Assembly: GCF_005871185.1 (NCBI RefSeq)
Contig: NZ_SWKN01000006.1
Location: forward strand, 1,032,451 to 1,096,450
DNA from: Limnobacter alexandrii
GTDB taxonomy: Bacteria > Pseudomonadota > Gammaproteobacteria > Burkholderiales > Burkholderiaceae_B
DNA: 64,000 nt
Reading direction: 5' to 3'
Positions 35,715-45,489 of the stretch are shown in pieces. The notes beneath the pieces are model-generated. The model was given only the letters and a program-made list of their open reading frames with translations. It was not told the origin of the DNA and did no database searches. The position numbers and the translations under genes were made by a program. Positions within the stretch are counted from its first letter, which is position 1. Every line of letters starts with the position of its first letter.

Positions 35715-36839
35715 ATGAACAAGAAGCTAGTAGCTGCTGCTCTGGGCCTGGCATTTGCCGCTCCAGTATTTGCTGATTCATCAAACGTAACTTTGTACGG
35801 TCGTGTACACCAAGCTTTGGATCATCAGTCACAAGATGACGATGGCCAGCAAACTGGTGGTAACTTCGCCCTGGAAGACGTGTCTTCACGCTTCGGTATC
35901 AAGGGTCAGGAAGACCTGGGCGGTGGTTTGAGCCTGGTGTTTGGTTATGAGTTCTCAGTATCCGCTGACTCCAACGCTGGTGTTGGTGGTCGTCATTCAT
36001 ACATCGGTATGAAGGGTGGTTGGGGTACATTCGTGGCCGGTAAGCAAGACGGTGGTAACGAAACTGTTGCTCCTTTGTACACCCAGGCTTCTTTGACTGG
36101 TGGCGTTTCTAACCAAGGCGGTCCTTTGACTACCATCGGTGGTGGCGGTACAGCATTGGCCACTGGTGTAGCGATTGATCGCGTACAGCGCGTGGACAAC
36201 TCATTCGGTTACAAAACCAACATCGCTGGCGTAGCCATCGAAGCTCGTCATGCAATGACTTCAGGTAACAACCTCGACGCCTTGGCTGGTACTGCTGCAA
36301 ACAACAACAATCCCAACAACGACCTGACTCCAGGCGAAGTTAAGGAAAACGCAACACGTCAAACTGAAGTTGCTGCAACTTACAAAGTTGGCGCCTTGAC
36401 AATTGGTGGTGGTTTCAACATGTTTGACCAGCAAGCTCAAGATCCAACAGTAGCCTCTCAGCCAGAGCGCACTGTTCAAGGTGTTGCTGCTTACAACTTC
36501 GGTTCTTTCAGCTTGGCAGGTTTGGTTGCTCAAACTTCACTGTATGGCACCAACGCTGTTAACGGCGAAGACAGCAACACTGAATATCTGTTGTCAGCAA
36601 CTGTTCCTTTGACAGCAAACAGCGGTATTTTCGGTGCTTACGCTGATTCCGAGCGTAACAACTTGGCTGATCCTTCTGAGGTAACTCAAGCTCAGATCGC
36701 TTACTACTACGACTTCAGCAAGCGTACACGCACCTACGTTGGTTTTAACCGCTTGGAGAATGAAGTAGTTGCTGGTGTAAACTCCGGTGAAAAGTTCGAA
36801 CAGGACAACTTCACAATCGGTCTGCGTCACAACTTCTAA
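35715..36839 (+). CDS. Gram-negative porin
   Basis: Protein of 374 residues. A signal peptide (MNKKLVAAALGLAFAAPVFA) is followed by SSNVTLYGRVHQALDHQ, the standard first strand of betaproteobacterial trimeric porins, and it ends in a strand with terminal phenylalanine (GLRHNF). Sixteen amphipathic strands are expected. The codon pattern is biased towards a small set of codons (GCT, GGT, AAC, TTG), suggesting high expression. AAGGGTGAAAT precedes the ATG. Diffusion pore of the outer membrane; selectivity unknown. Confidence 0.93.
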   Translation: MNKKLVAAALGLAFAAPVFADSSNVTLYGRVHQALDHQSQDDDGQQTGGNFALEDVSSRFGIKGQEDLGGGLSLVFGYEFSVSADSNAGVGGRHSYIGMKGGWGTFVAGKQDGGNETVAPLYTQASLTGGVSNQGGPLTTIGGGGTALATGVAIDRVQRVDNSFGYKTNIAGVAIEARHAMTSGNNLDALAGTAANNNNPNNDLTPGEVKENATRQTEVAATYKVGALTIGGGFNMFDQQAQDPTVASQPERTVQGVAAYNFGSFSLAGLVAQTSLYGTNAVNGEDSNTEYLLSATVPLTANSGIFGAYADSERNNLADPSEVTQAQIAYYYDFSKRTRTYVGFNRLENEVVAGVNSGEKFEQDNFTIGLRHNF

Positions 36840-36880
36840 TTCAATGCCAAGCCTAAGCTTGGTTTGAATGCAAAGTTTGA

Positions 36881-36906
36881 AAAAGCCACCTTCGGGTGGC
36901 TTTTTC
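36881..36906 (+). terminator. Rho-independent terminator of the porin gene
   Basis: AAAGCCACC pairs with GGTGGCTTT around a TTCG-type loop, followed by T residues. A classical strong terminator 42 bases after the porin stop. Confidence 0.88.
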
Positions 36907-36937
36907 TATTTCAGGCTCAGGCGTTGATTCAAGGCAA

Positions 36938-36970
36938 TAAAAAAGCACCTGGTTTTATTCAGGTGCTTCT
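36938..36970 (-). terminator. Rho-independent terminator of the small exported protein gene
   Basis: A 9-bp stem (36943-36951 with 36960-36968) with the poly-T on the minus strand, 27 bases after the stop of the minus-strand gene. Confidence 0.8.
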
Positions 36971-36994
36971 TTCATTCAATTCAAACTGACTCAG

Positions 36995-37384
36995 TTACTG
37001 CAAATTCATGTCCAGTTGTACGCCACACAGGGTGCTGCTGTAGCGCGTGGCGCTGCCACTGTTGCTCATGCAGCCCAGCGAGGTGGTTTGAAGCTGGTTC
37101 TCGGACACTTTCAAACCAAAGAACAAATCGGGGTATCTGTTGCCTTCTTCGCGGCTCAGCTTGAATACCCAGTCACCGGTGCCCCATTGGGCGCCCATTG
37201 GCGCTTTACTGCGGTCTTGACCCAGGCGGAAGCCGTAACCCAGACCACCATTCTCGGCACTGGTCCAGCGGCCCCATTTGCTCAGTGGGCTTTGCCCATC
37301 AATGTTCAATGTCACGCCACCAGCTTGGGCACTGGCCAAGGCAGGTGCCAGCACAAGGCAGGCACAAATGAGTGTTTTTTTCAT
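36995..37384 (-). CDS. Small exported protein of unknown function
   Basis: Protein of 129 residues with a clear signal peptide (MKKTLICACLVLAPALASAQ) and a mature part rich in Gly, Trp and Ser with two cysteines near the C-terminus (LGC and LCG) that could form a disulphide. No family recognised. ATG 37384 has AAGGGAAT upstream, and the longer open frame before it lacks signal-peptide character. It has its own terminator and lies alone between the porin and biotin genes. Confidence 0.65.
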   Translation of the reverse strand: MKKTLICACLVLAPALASAQAGGVTLNIDGQSPLSKWGRWTSAENGGLGYGFRLGQDRSKAPMGAQWGTGDWVFKLSREEGNRYPDLFFGLKVSENQLQTTSLGCMSNSGSATRYSSTLCGVQLDMNLQ

Positions 37385-37579
37385 ATTCTTATTCCCTTCA
37401 AACAGCAGCAATTCAAGCAATTTGCGCTGTTTCGCATGCAAGGCTTTAATTATGCGCGTATTTTTGATGTGGATAAAGCGGGAGAAGGCTTGCCTTCACC
37501 CCGCCAAACCATTGATTTGACTCAGGTATTTGAACCTGCTGTTTAAGAATTCTTGATTAAAAACAATGGGTTTTATTGC

Positions 37580-38581
37580 TTAGCTCTCAAGTCGCTTTAA
37601 ACCCAGTTTTTTGAACAACTTGGTGTCACGCTCCAATTCCGGGTTGTCTGTTACCAACAGTTTTTCACCGTAAAAAATGGAATTGGCACCCGCCAGGAAG
37701 CAAAGCGCCTGTGTACTTTCATTCATGCTCTCGCGGCCAGCCGACAAACGCACAAAACTGGTGGGCATTGTGATTCGGGCTACGGCGATGGTGCGCACAA
37801 AATCGAGTGGGTCAATTTCGGCGTTATCCGCCAGCGGTGTGCCTTCCACCTTCACCAAATTGTTGATTGGCACGCTTTCGGGTGGTTCAGCCATGTTGGC
37901 CAGTTGGGCAATTAAACCTGCACGCTGTGTAACCGTTTCACCCAGGCCCACAATGCCGCCACAGCACACTTTGATGCCCGCGTCGCGAACGCGATCAAGC
38001 GTGTCCAGGCGGTCTTGATAGGTACGGGTACTGATGATGTCGCCGTAAAAATCGGGCGAGGTGTCCAGGTTGTGGTTGTAATAGTCCAGGCCAGCCTCTT
38101 GCAGCTGTTTGGCCTGGTGTTCTTTTAGCATGCCCAGGGTTACACAGGTTTCCAGGCCCATGGCTTTCACAGCTGTTACCATTTCGCCCACTGCGTCAAC
38201 CTGGTGGTCTTTGGGGCTGCGCCACGCTGCACCCATGCAGAAACGTGTGGCACCTTTGTCCTTGGCGGCTTGGGCCGCTTTTAACACTTCATCAATGGGC
38301 ATCAGCTTTTCAGCTTCAACACCTGTGTTGTACTTGGCCGATTGGGGACAGTATCCGCAATCTTCCGGGCAGCCGCCAGTTTTAATCGACAGCAGGGTGG
38401 AAAGTTGAACGGTGTTGGCATCGAAATGTTCGCGATGCACTTGCTGTGCCTTGAAAATAAGGTCGTTGAATGGCAGTGCGAACAAGGCCTCAATGGCCTC
38501 AATGCTCCAGCGCTGCGTATCAAGGGCGGGTGGGGCTGTTTTCTTGTTTTCAACCCAGGTAATTTGGCTTTCCATGTGCAT
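37580..38581 (-). CDS. bioB: Biotin synthase
   Basis: Radical-SAM enzyme of 333 residues that inserts sulfur into dethiobiotin, the last step of biotin synthesis. The CxxxCxxC motif for the 4Fe-4S cluster is in [13 protein letters not shown] near residue 70; the [2Fe-2S] cluster region with Arg (RLSAGRESM) is near residue 278. ATG 38581 or 38575. Last gene of the bio operon, three bases after bioA. Confidence 0.97.
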   Translation of the reverse strand: MHMESQITWVENKKTAPPALDTQRWSIEAIEALFALPFNDLIFKAQQVHREHFDANTVQLSTLLSIKTGGCPEDCGYCPQSAKYNTGVEAEKLMPIDEVLKAAQAAKDKGATRFCMGAAWRSPKDHQVDAVGEMVTAVKAMGLETCVTLGMLKEHQAKQLQEAGLDYYNHNLDTSPDFYGDIISTRTYQDRLDTLDRVRDAGIKVCCGGIVGLGETVTQRAGLIAQLANMAEPPESVPINNLVKVEGTPLADNAEIDPLDFVRTIAVARITMPTSFVRLSAGRESMNESTQALCFLAGANSIFYGEKLLVTDNPELERDTKLFKKLGLKRLES

Positions 38582-38584
38582 CCT

Positions 38585-39931
38585 TCAGAACAATTCGCTT
38601 CCGGGGCCAGGTGCAATCAGGCTGCCCCAGCGTTGTAATACTTGCATCAGTGTTTGGTAAGCGTTCTCAAGTGTTTCAGGGGCGGTGCAATAGGGCGGCA
38701 CCCAGTACACGGTGTTGCCCAAGGGGCGCACCACAATGCCCAACTCCAGAAACGTTTGTCGAATCCATTGGCTTGCGCTAGAACCATACTGACTGTGACT
38801 GGATTTTAGCTCAAAGGCTGCCACGGTGCCGCACACGCGTGGGTTTTCAATCAGGGGGTGGCAAGCCAGGGTGGGTAGCCAGCGCTGATGAGTGGCCTCG
38901 ATGTGCCGAATATTTGCCCATGTGCTTTCTTCATCGAACAAAGCCAAGCTGGCCAAGGCAGCAGCGCAACCCAGCGGGTTGGCGGTGTAGGAATGGCCGT
39001 GCAGCAAGGCATGGCCCACCTGGTCACTTAAAAATGCGTCGTACACCGCTTGGCTGGTGAGCGTAGCGGCCATGGGCATGAAGCCCCCTGTAAGCCCTTT
39101 TGAAATACAAATAATGTCGGCCTGGCCGCCGAACTGCGCCACTTGCTCGGCGGCATACAGGGTGCCAGTTCTGCCAAAGCCGGTGAACACTTCATCGAAT
39201 ATCACCAGCACGCCGGCCGCTTCGCAGCGTTTGCACAATTCAGCCACGTGGGCTGGGCGCATGAAGCGCATGCCGCTGGCACCTTGAACCAAGGGTTCCA
39301 ATATCAGCGCGGCGATTTCTCCCACATTGTTGGCCAACAATTGGTCCAGTGCAGCCAAAGCTTCTTCTTCAGTGCAGGCGCAAACACCAGTGGGCATGAA
39401 ATCCACCTGAAAAAGCCAGGGAGAAAACGGGTCGTAAAAGCCGCTGGACTTGCCAGTGGCCATCGCGCCAAAAGTGTCGCCATGGTAGCCGCCTTGCAGC
39501 GCGACAATTCGCTTTTTGCCACCCACGCCCTGGTTTTGCCAATATTGAAAAGCCATTTTCAAGGCCACTTCAATGGCAGTAGAACCATTGTCGGAGTAAA
39601 ACACCTTGGCCATGGGGGCAGGGGCGTTGTGTATCAGGCGCTGGGCTAGCAGCACTGCGGGGGGGTGGGTAACGCCCGCAAACATCACATGTTCCAGTTC
39701 AAGCGCTTGCAGTGCGATGGCTTGTGCAATGGCGGGGTTGCCGTGTCCATGAATGTTCACCCACCAGCTTGAAACCGCATCAAAGTATTTGTTGTCTTGG
39801 GCATCGAATAAAAATTCGCCTTCACCACGAACCACTGGTAAGGGCGGTGCAGCTGTTTGCATTTGTGTGAACGGGTGCCAGCAGTACTGTGCATCCAGTT
39901 CAAGCAATTCAGTGTGAGAAAGTGGTTTCAT
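38585..39931 (-). CDS. bioA: Adenosylmethionine-8-amino-7-oxononanoate aminotransferase
   Basis: Class III PLP aminotransferase of 448 residues; uses SAM as amino donor to convert KAPA to DAPA. The PLP lysine lies in CISKGLTGGFMP; WHPFTQM at the N-terminus and DEVFTGFGRTG in the middle are typical. The open frame extends into bioD, but ATG 39931 (MKPLSHTELLELD) gives the normal length. Inside the bioF-to-bioB operon. Confidence 0.96.
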   Translation of the reverse strand: MKPLSHTELLELDAQYCWHPFTQMQTAAPPLPVVRGEGEFLFDAQDNKYFDAVSSWWVNIHGHGNPAIAQAIALQALELEHVMFAGVTHPPAVLLAQRLIHNAPAPMAKVFYSDNGSTAIEVALKMAFQYWQNQGVGGKKRIVALQGGYHGDTFGAMATGKSSGFYDPFSPWLFQVDFMPTGVCACTEEEALAALDQLLANNVGEIAALILEPLVQGASGMRFMRPAHVAELCKRCEAAGVLVIFDEVFTGFGRTGTLYAAEQVAQFGGQADIICISKGLTGGFMPMAATLTSQAVYDAFLSDQVGHALLHGHSYTANPLGCAAALASLALFDEESTWANIRHIEATHQRWLPTLACHPLIENPRVCGTVAAFELKSSHSQYGSSASQWIRQTFLELGIVVRPLGNTVYWVPPYCTAPETLENAYQTLMQVLQRWGSLIAPGPGSELF

Positions 39932-39944
39932 GTGGTCAGGGAAC

Positions 39945-40562
39945 TCACAAGCTGCCAAGCGCGCGAACAAGGCGATCTGGCATGCCGAACTCTTCCAGCG
40001 CCTGTGGCTTTAATTCACTGAAAACCGGCAATTCAGCCAACACGGGCACTTCACCAAAGTGCTCAATGGCTTCGCGGTTGGCGGGGTTTGTTTCACCCAC
40101 CAACACCACACCCAGCACCGGCACACCAGCGGCTTTCAAGGCTTGCAGTGAAAGGCAGGTGTGGTTGATGGTGCCAAGCCCGCTGCGGGCCACCAGCAGG
40201 GCACAGCTGCCCAAGTGTTTCATCAGGTCGAGCATGGTGTCGCGCCAGTTCAGAGGCACTAGGCAGCCGCCTGCGCCTTCAATCACCAGTCGATCGGCTG
40301 TGGGCAACACAAAATCGCTCAGCTGAATTTTGACGCCATCGATATCGGCCGCCTGGTGAGGCGAGAGTGGTTGTGTTAGCCGATAAGTTTCCGGGTGCAC
40401 AGCGCAGCCGCTGAGGCGCGCAATCCATCCGCTGTCGCTGCCGCCTTCAAGCCCGCTTTGCACGGGCTTCCAATAATCCGCTTGCCAGTGTTTGCACAGC
40501 CAGGCGCTGGTGATTGTTTTGCCAATGCCGGTGTCGGTGCCTGTCACAAACAAATGTTTCAC
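39945..40562 (-). CDS. bioD: Dethiobiotin synthetase
   Basis: P-loop enzyme of 205 residues that closes the ureido ring of dethiobiotin using CO2 and ATP. The Walker A is GTDTGIGKT at residues 7-15, with the KPVQSG segment near residue 31 and EGAGG near 110. It overlaps bioC by four bases, indicating translational coupling. Confidence 0.96.
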   Translation of the reverse strand: MKHLFVTGTDTGIGKTITSAWLCKHWQADYWKPVQSGLEGGSDSGWIARLSGCAVHPETYRLTQPLSPHQAADIDGVKIQLSDFVLPTADRLVIEGAGGCLVPLNWRDTMLDLMKHLGSCALLVARSGLGTINHTCLSLQALKAAGVPVLGVVLVGETNPANREAIEHFGEVPVLAELPVFSELKPQALEEFGMPDRLVRALGSL

Positions 40563-41359
40563 GGCCGTTCCAGGTAATAAAAACCGATGTGGTAGTTCAT
40601 GGTGCAGGCGTCCCCAAGTGCAGAGATGACTTTGCGCAAGTTCACTGGTGTGTGGTTTATGCGCGGTTGGTCTGCGCCAATGGCACGCAGGCTGCGTGCA
40701 AATGAAAGCCCATCGGGATGGTGGTCCAGAAAGTTTTTGGTGTGGTGTGCAGTACTTGCCGCAATGCCTTCGGCCACCAGCGCGTTCATGATGTCTTGTA
40801 AGTCGTCATCGCTGGGCAAGGGGCGTAAACCGCTGGTTTGCCCGGTGTCTTCGTGTGCCACTTCCCAGGCTTGAAAGGAGCCATCCAGCAGCACGCTGAA
40901 GGCCACTGTGTTCGACACTGAAAGCCAACGTCGAATGGCCTCTTCAATGTTGCTGAACCATTGTGCGCACATGCCCGACACCAACAAGGAATGGTTGGGA
41001 ATCCACAGGTGTTCTACGGCCAGTTCCTCGCCATTGAGCAAGTGGGTGTGCAAGCGTTCTGTGGGGTATTTGCGTTTTAACTCGGTCAACATACCCTGCG
41101 CCAGGTCGACTGCGTGTACTGCGCTTTCGGGGTATTTGTTCAGCAAATGCTCGGTTAAAAAACCGGTGCCACTGCCCACATCGACACACGCTTTGGGGTT
41201 GAAATCGGCAGGCAGCATTTGATCCAGCCACTGACAAAGGTGTTGGGCTGAATGTTTTTGAACGCGCGCATGGTGATCGTAGTCGCGGGCAGCGTCGGAA
41301 AAGCGGCGTGAGGCAGCGTGGGCTGAATTCAGTTTTCGCGGCAAGGCGTTTTCAGACAT
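40559..41359 (-). CDS. bioC: Malonyl-ACP O-methyltransferase BioC
   Basis: SAM-dependent methyltransferase of 266 residues. It methylates the free carboxyl of malonyl-ACP so that fatty acid synthase can build the pimeloyl chain. The SAM-binding motif CVDVGSGTGFL is near residue 58, and AARDYDHHARVQKH at the N-terminus matches BioC. It lies directly between the BioH-like hydrolase and bioD. Confidence 0.92.
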   Translation of the reverse strand: MSENALPRKLNSAHAASRRFSDAARDYDHHARVQKHSAQHLCQWLDQMLPADFNPKACVDVGSGTGFLTEHLLNKYPESAVHAVDLAQGMLTELKRKYPTERLHTHLLNGEELAVEHLWIPNHSLLVSGMCAQWFSNIEEAIRRWLSVSNTVAFSVLLDGSFQAWEVAHEDTGQTSGLRPLPSDDDLQDIMNALVAEGIAASTAHHTKNFLDHHPDGLSFARSLRAIGADQPRINHTPVNLRKVISALGDACTMNYHIGFYYLERP

Positions 41360-41376
41360 TTCAATGTGGCTTGAAA

Positions 41377-42120
41377 TTAATGCTGGCTTAGCAAGGGCAA
41401 CAAGGTGTCAGTATACCGCGCAGGCGCGGTGGCAATGCCTGCGTGTTCGGAAGCCAGTGTGTGCAGTGTGCGGTTTTGATGTTTCAAGTGGTTCTCGAAG
41501 CATTGCAGTGTCAAGGCCATGGGCACGATTTCATCGGTGTTGCTGGCCCACGCATGCAATTCTGCACCCTGTGAAAGGGCCTGTTGCAATGCATTCGCAG
41601 CGTTTAACTCTTGCATGCTGCGCAGGTCGGCCAACAAGGTTTGTTCGTCCAAAGTGGCCCATTGCGCATTGTGCACGCAACGGTTGTGAAAGTCGGCCAG
41701 CACTTCGGCCATGTTCTGTTCGGCCTTGCGGATCATGCGCCCAAGCACACGGTTGTTTGTAAAGTGCGTAAAGCCGTGCACGCTAAGCATGCTGTGCCAG
41801 CGCACTGAAAAATCGAGCAGTTTGGAAAAGCCCAGCGAGTGCCCCAGGCCCAGCCAGGGTACTTCAGCATACGCCAACACCAGGCTGTGCAGCACTTCTG
41901 CGGGGTAATGTACCCACTGGCCTGGCGTGTTGATACCTGCCGTGAAAATCATCAATCCTTGCTTGGCCTGTTCCGGAAAGTAACCGGCTTCCAGGCAAAC
42001 AAACAGCGTGGAGTTGCGCGTGCTGGCGGGCAGCGAATTCAACAGGGCATTGAAGAATCGGTGGTTGTAACCCCAGCCATGGGCCAGCAACAGCACTTGG
42101 GTAATTTCCGGCTGCTTCAT
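41377..42120 (-). CDS. bioH: BioH-like pimeloyl-ACP methyl ester esterase
   Basis: Alpha/beta hydrolase of 247 residues. An HGWG oxyanion motif is near residue 14, the nucleophile elbow is GHSLG, and likely triad partners are the Asp in NTDEIVP and the His in SEHAG. It overlaps bioF by four bases and precedes bioC, so the role of BioH, removing the methyl group from pimeloyl-ACP methyl ester, is strongly implied. The sequence is quite divergent from E. coli BioH, and some operons use BioG or other esterases here, so the exact family is less sure than the function. Confidence 0.8.
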   Translation of the reverse strand: MKQPEITQVLLLAHGWGYNHRFFNALLNSLPASTRNSTLFVCLEAGYFPEQAKQGLMIFTAGINTPGQWVHYPAEVLHSLVLAYAEVPWLGLGHSLGFSKLLDFSVRWHSMLSVHGFTHFTNNRVLGRMIRKAEQNMAEVLADFHNRCVHNAQWATLDEQTLLADLRSMQELNAANALQQALSQGAELHAWASNTDEIVPMALTLQCFENHLKHQNRTLHTLASEHAGIATAPARYTDTLLPLLSQH

Positions 42121-43307
42121 GCGCTCACCTTCCAGTTGCTCAGCGCGTGGAGCAGTTGTTCATACACTGCAAGGGTGTGACCTGTGTTCAGTGCAAGCCG
42201 AACTCGCGCAGCATTGGGCGGCACCGTGGGCGGGCGTACAGCAGAGGTTCGAATACCCACTTGCTGCAAATGGGCTTTGAGTTCAAGGCACGCAGTGTTG
42301 CTGCCCACCACCAGCGGCACAATGTGGGTGTTCGACAGGCCGGTGTCAAAACCCAGTTCATGCACACGCTTTCGCAGTGTTTCGGCGGCTGTGTGCAGCG
42401 CGGTGCGTTCCTTGTTCAGGCCAGGAATAATTTCCAGCGCCTTACTCACCGCGCCAATCACGAAAGGCGAAGGCGCTGTGGAATACACAAAGCCGGTGCA
42501 ACGGTTCACCAGGTACTGTTTGAATATTTCGCTGCAAGCAATGTACGCACCGCTGACCCCCACAGCCTTGCTGAAGGTGCCCATGATCACCCAGTGTCCC
42601 ATGGCCTTCAGTGCATCAATTGCGGGGTGCTGAATCGCACCAAGGCCCCTGCCTTCCGGCCCCCACACGCCAGTGGCATGGGCTTCGTCGAGATACACCA
42701 CCGCTTGATGTTGCAAGGCGAGTTCGGCGAGATTTTCAATCGGAAGCAGATCACCTTCCATGCCGAAAACAGTTTCCGACACAATGATTTTTGGCTGAGA
42801 TGATTCAGCGTGCTTATCGAGCAACTCAGCCAAGTGCGCCATGTCGTTGTGACGAAACCGAATTTGCTTCACCCCTGCCAACTGGCAGGCGTGGTGCAGG
42901 CTGGCGTGGTTCAAGCGGTCGGTGAACACCAGCGGCTCAGTACCACCAACCATGCCACCCCACAAGCTTTTCTCAAGCAGCGCGGCAAGCCCGCTGGCAT
43001 TGGCCTGGTAGCCGCTTGAAAATACAAGCGCAGCCTCTGCGTTTTTGAATTGTGCGACCTGTGCCTCCAGTGCTTCAAAGCATTCCAGATTGCCCGACAA
43101 CAAACGCGAGCCTGTTGCACCTGCACCGTATTTCTTCGCACATTCATGGCCTGCTTGCACAATGTCGCCCCGCTGGGCCAGGCACAAATAATCATTGCTT
43201 GAAAAGTCGAATTCACGCTGACTCAAAGGGCAGGGCAACAACACGCGCTTGCCGCTGTCTTGGGCTAGAAGTTCGAGGCGTTGGTGGCTGGCTTGACTTA
43301 AATTCAT
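42117..43307 (-). CDS. bioF: 8-amino-7-oxononanoate synthase
   Basis: PLP enzyme of 396 residues joining pimeloyl-ACP and alanine to KAPA. DEAHATGVWG and the PLP lysine in GTFSKAVGVSG are present. First of the bio genes, starting 6 bases after the rng stop, so biotin genes may be read from the upstream nadD-rng transcript as well as from an internal promoter. No obvious BirA operator is visible at this junction. Confidence 0.96.
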   Translation of the reverse strand: MNLSQASHQRLELLAQDSGKRVLLPCPLSQREFDFSSNDYLCLAQRGDIVQAGHECAKKYGAGATGSRLLSGNLECFEALEAQVAQFKNAEAALVFSSGYQANASGLAALLEKSLWGGMVGGTEPLVFTDRLNHASLHHACQLAGVKQIRFRHNDMAHLAELLDKHAESSQPKIIVSETVFGMEGDLLPIENLAELALQHQAVVYLDEAHATGVWGPEGRGLGAIQHPAIDALKAMGHWVIMGTFSKAVGVSGAYIACSEIFKQYLVNRCTGFVYSTAPSPFVIGAVSKALEIIPGLNKERTALHTAAETLRKRVHELGFDTGLSNTHIVPLVVGSNTACLELKAHLQQVGIRTSAVRPPTVPPNAARVRLALNTGHTLAVYEQLLHALSNWKVSA

Positions 43308-43313
43308 CGGTGT

Positions 43314-44792
43314 TCAGGTTAGGATAATGTCGTAGTGTTCCTGCACAAACAGATTGTCAACCTGCAAGGTAATTGGCTTGCCCACAAACTCTTCCAGCAT
43401 GCCCAAGTGCTGTGCTTCCTCTTCCAGAAACAGATCGATGACTGCCGGGCTTGCCAGAATGCGAAATTCTTTGGGGTTGAACTGACGGCTTTCCCGCACA
43501 ATTTCCCGCATGATTTCATAGGCCACTGTTTGGGCTGTTTTAACCTGCCCCTTGCCTTGGCAACTTGGGCAGGGCTCGCACAGCAAATGCGCCAGGCTTT
43601 CGCGGGTGCGCTTGCGGGTCATTTCCACCAAACCCAAGGCAGAGAAGTCGGTGACACTGGTTCTGGCGCGGTCGCGGTCCAGGGCTTTTTGAAGTTCCGA
43701 AAGCACCGCTTTTTTGTGTTCCTCGGTGCTCATGTCGATGAAATCGATCACGATGATGCCGCCCAGGTTGCGCAGGCGCAGTTGTCGCGCAATGGCGTGT
43801 GCGGCTTCAAGGTTGGTTTTAAACACTGTTTCTTCAAAGTTGCGTGCGCCGATAAAGCCGCCAGTGTTCACATCGATTGTGGTCAGCGCTTCGGTTTGAT
43901 CGATGATCACATAACCACCCGATTTCAGCTCAACCCGGCGGCCCAGCGCCTTTTGCAATTCGTCTTCAATGTTGTACAGCTCAAACAATGGCCGCTCGCC
44001 TTGGTGTAGTTGCAGGCGGTCTTTGGTTTCCTGTGCGTAGGTTTCAGCAAAGGTCAGCAGGTTTTTCAGGGTTTCTTTCGAATCGATCAAAATGGCCTGT
44101 GTGTCGGCGCTCACCAAATCGCGTACCACACGTTGCGCCATGGTCAGGTCTTCGTAAATCAGGCTGGGCGCGGGCTTGGTGCGGGTCAATTCCAGCATTT
44201 CGCGCCAGCGCGTGCGCAGGTAGTTCACATCTGCGGTCAGCTCTTCATCGGTGGCCTCTTCAGCATGGGTGCGAATAATAAAGCCACCCGTGTTCTCGGG
44301 CAAAAGGCGGGTCAGCTTGGCCCGCAGTTCTTCCCGTTCGTCCTCATTCTCGATGCGCTGCGACACACCAATGTGTGGGTCTTGCGGCAGGTGCACCAGC
44401 ATGCGGCCAGCCAGGCTGATTTGCGTGGTCAAACGGGCGCCTTTGGTGCCCAGTGGGTCTTTGCTCACTTGCACGATAATGGTTTGCCCCTCGAACACCA
44501 TTTTTTCAATGGCGGGCGGCGGGTTGCCGTTTTGCTTGGATTGATGGTGGTTGTACGTGCGGTGTTCCCACAGGTCGGCCACATGCAAAAAGGCTGCGCG
44601 TTCCAGGCCAATGTCGACGAAGGCCGATTGCATGCCGGGTAGCACGCGCACCACCTTGCCTAGGTACACATTGCCCACAATGCCTCGGGTGGACGTGCGT
44701 TCAATGTGAAGTTCTTGCACTGCACCGTGTTGAACAATGGCCACGCGCGTTTCCTGCGGTGTCACGTTCACCAGTATTTGTTCGTTGATCAT
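43314..44792 (-). CDS. rng: Ribonuclease G
   Basis: Endoribonuclease of 492 residues, full length for RNase G and without the long C-terminal scaffold of RNase E. An S1 domain at residues about 38-130 is followed by the DNase I-like catalytic part with IDVNTGGFIG and IVIDFIDM, and the zinc-link CPSCQGKG near residue 410. It matures 16S rRNA 5' ends and turns over mRNAs. It follows maf by 17 bases. Confidence 0.96.
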   Translation of the reverse strand: MINEQILVNVTPQETRVAIVQHGAVQELHIERTSTRGIVGNVYLGKVVRVLPGMQSAFVDIGLERAAFLHVADLWEHRTYNHHQSKQNGNPPPAIEKMVFEGQTIIVQVSKDPLGTKGARLTTQISLAGRMLVHLPQDPHIGVSQRIENEDEREELRAKLTRLLPENTGGFIIRTHAEEATDEELTADVNYLRTRWREMLELTRTKPAPSLIYEDLTMAQRVVRDLVSADTQAILIDSKETLKNLLTFAETYAQETKDRLQLHQGERPLFELYNIEDELQKALGRRVELKSGGYVIIDQTEALTTIDVNTGGFIGARNFEETVFKTNLEAAHAIARQLRLRNLGGIIVIDFIDMSTEEHKKAVLSELQKALDRDRARTSVTDFSALGLVEMTRKRTRESLAHLLCEPCPSCQGKGQVKTAQTVAYEIMREIVRESRQFNPKEFRILASPAVIDLFLEEEAQHLGMLEEFVGKPITLQVDNLFVQEHYDIILT

Positions 44793-44809
44793 CTTTTGCT
44801 TCTTGGGTA

Positions 44810-45481
44810 TTAATCGATTCTTTTTGTAGCCTGGGCCACCGTTTGGATATGGCGCATCAATTCGCTGGTTTCAAACAGTGGTAAACCCATAATGCCAGAA
44901 TGACTGCCGGAAATGTGACGAACGTATTGCCCTGCGATCCCCTGAATGCCGTAGGCACCCGCTTTGTCGAAAGGCTCGCCGCTGGCGATGTAAGCGTGGA
45001 TGAAGGTTTCAGGAAGCAATGCAAATTCAACATGCGATGTTTGTACGGTGTTTTTCTCAGCGTCGACAGCACCGTTTTTGTTAAGCCAGGCACCTGCCAC
45101 GGCAGTGTGAACTTCGTGGGTGTTGTTGGACAGGCTTTGCAACATTTGAAGGCCTTCTGCCGCATTTTGCGGTTTGCCCAGAATATTGCCATTCAGCGCA
45201 ACCGTGGTGTCGGCGGCCAGAACCAAGCCGCTTATTTCTTGTTCACGCATGGCTTTTAGCGCTGCATTCAGTTTGAGTTGTGTCACGCGTTGTACGTAAA
45301 GCAAGGGGTCTTCATTCTCGAAGGGCGCTTCCAGTGCTTCTGCTTCCGGGGTGTTCTGGGCCAGAAAAACTTGCACTTGCAAGCCCAGGGTTTGAAGCAA
45401 TTCCCGCCTGCGTGGGCTGCGTGAAGCAAGCCAAACCTGGGCCGGTAAGCCACTGTGTTCGGGGAGAACAGCTGCGTTCAT
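44810..45481 (-). CDS. maf: Maf-like nucleoside triphosphate pyrophosphatase
   Basis: Protein of 223 residues; family members hydrolyse dTTP, UTP or modified nucleotides to monophosphates. The loop LASRSPRRRELL near residue 20 and AADTTVALNG near 95 are diagnostic, as is GAYGIQG. The open frame runs 183 bases further upstream through rlmH, but ATG 45481 gives the normal start. Tightly packed in the nadD-rsfS-rlmH-maf-rng series. Confidence 0.93.
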   Translation of the reverse strand: MNAAVLPEHSGLPAQVWLASRSPRRRELLQTLGLQVQVFLAQNTPEAEALEAPFENEDPLLYVQRVTQLKLNAALKAMREQEISGLVLAADTTVALNGNILGKPQNAAEGLQMLQSLSNNTHEVHTAVAGAWLNKNGAVDAEKNTVQTSHVEFALLPETFIHAYIASGEPFDKAGAYGIQGIAGQYVRHISGSHSGIMGLPLFETSELMRHIQTVAQATKRID

Positions 45482-45489
45482 GGTGGGGT

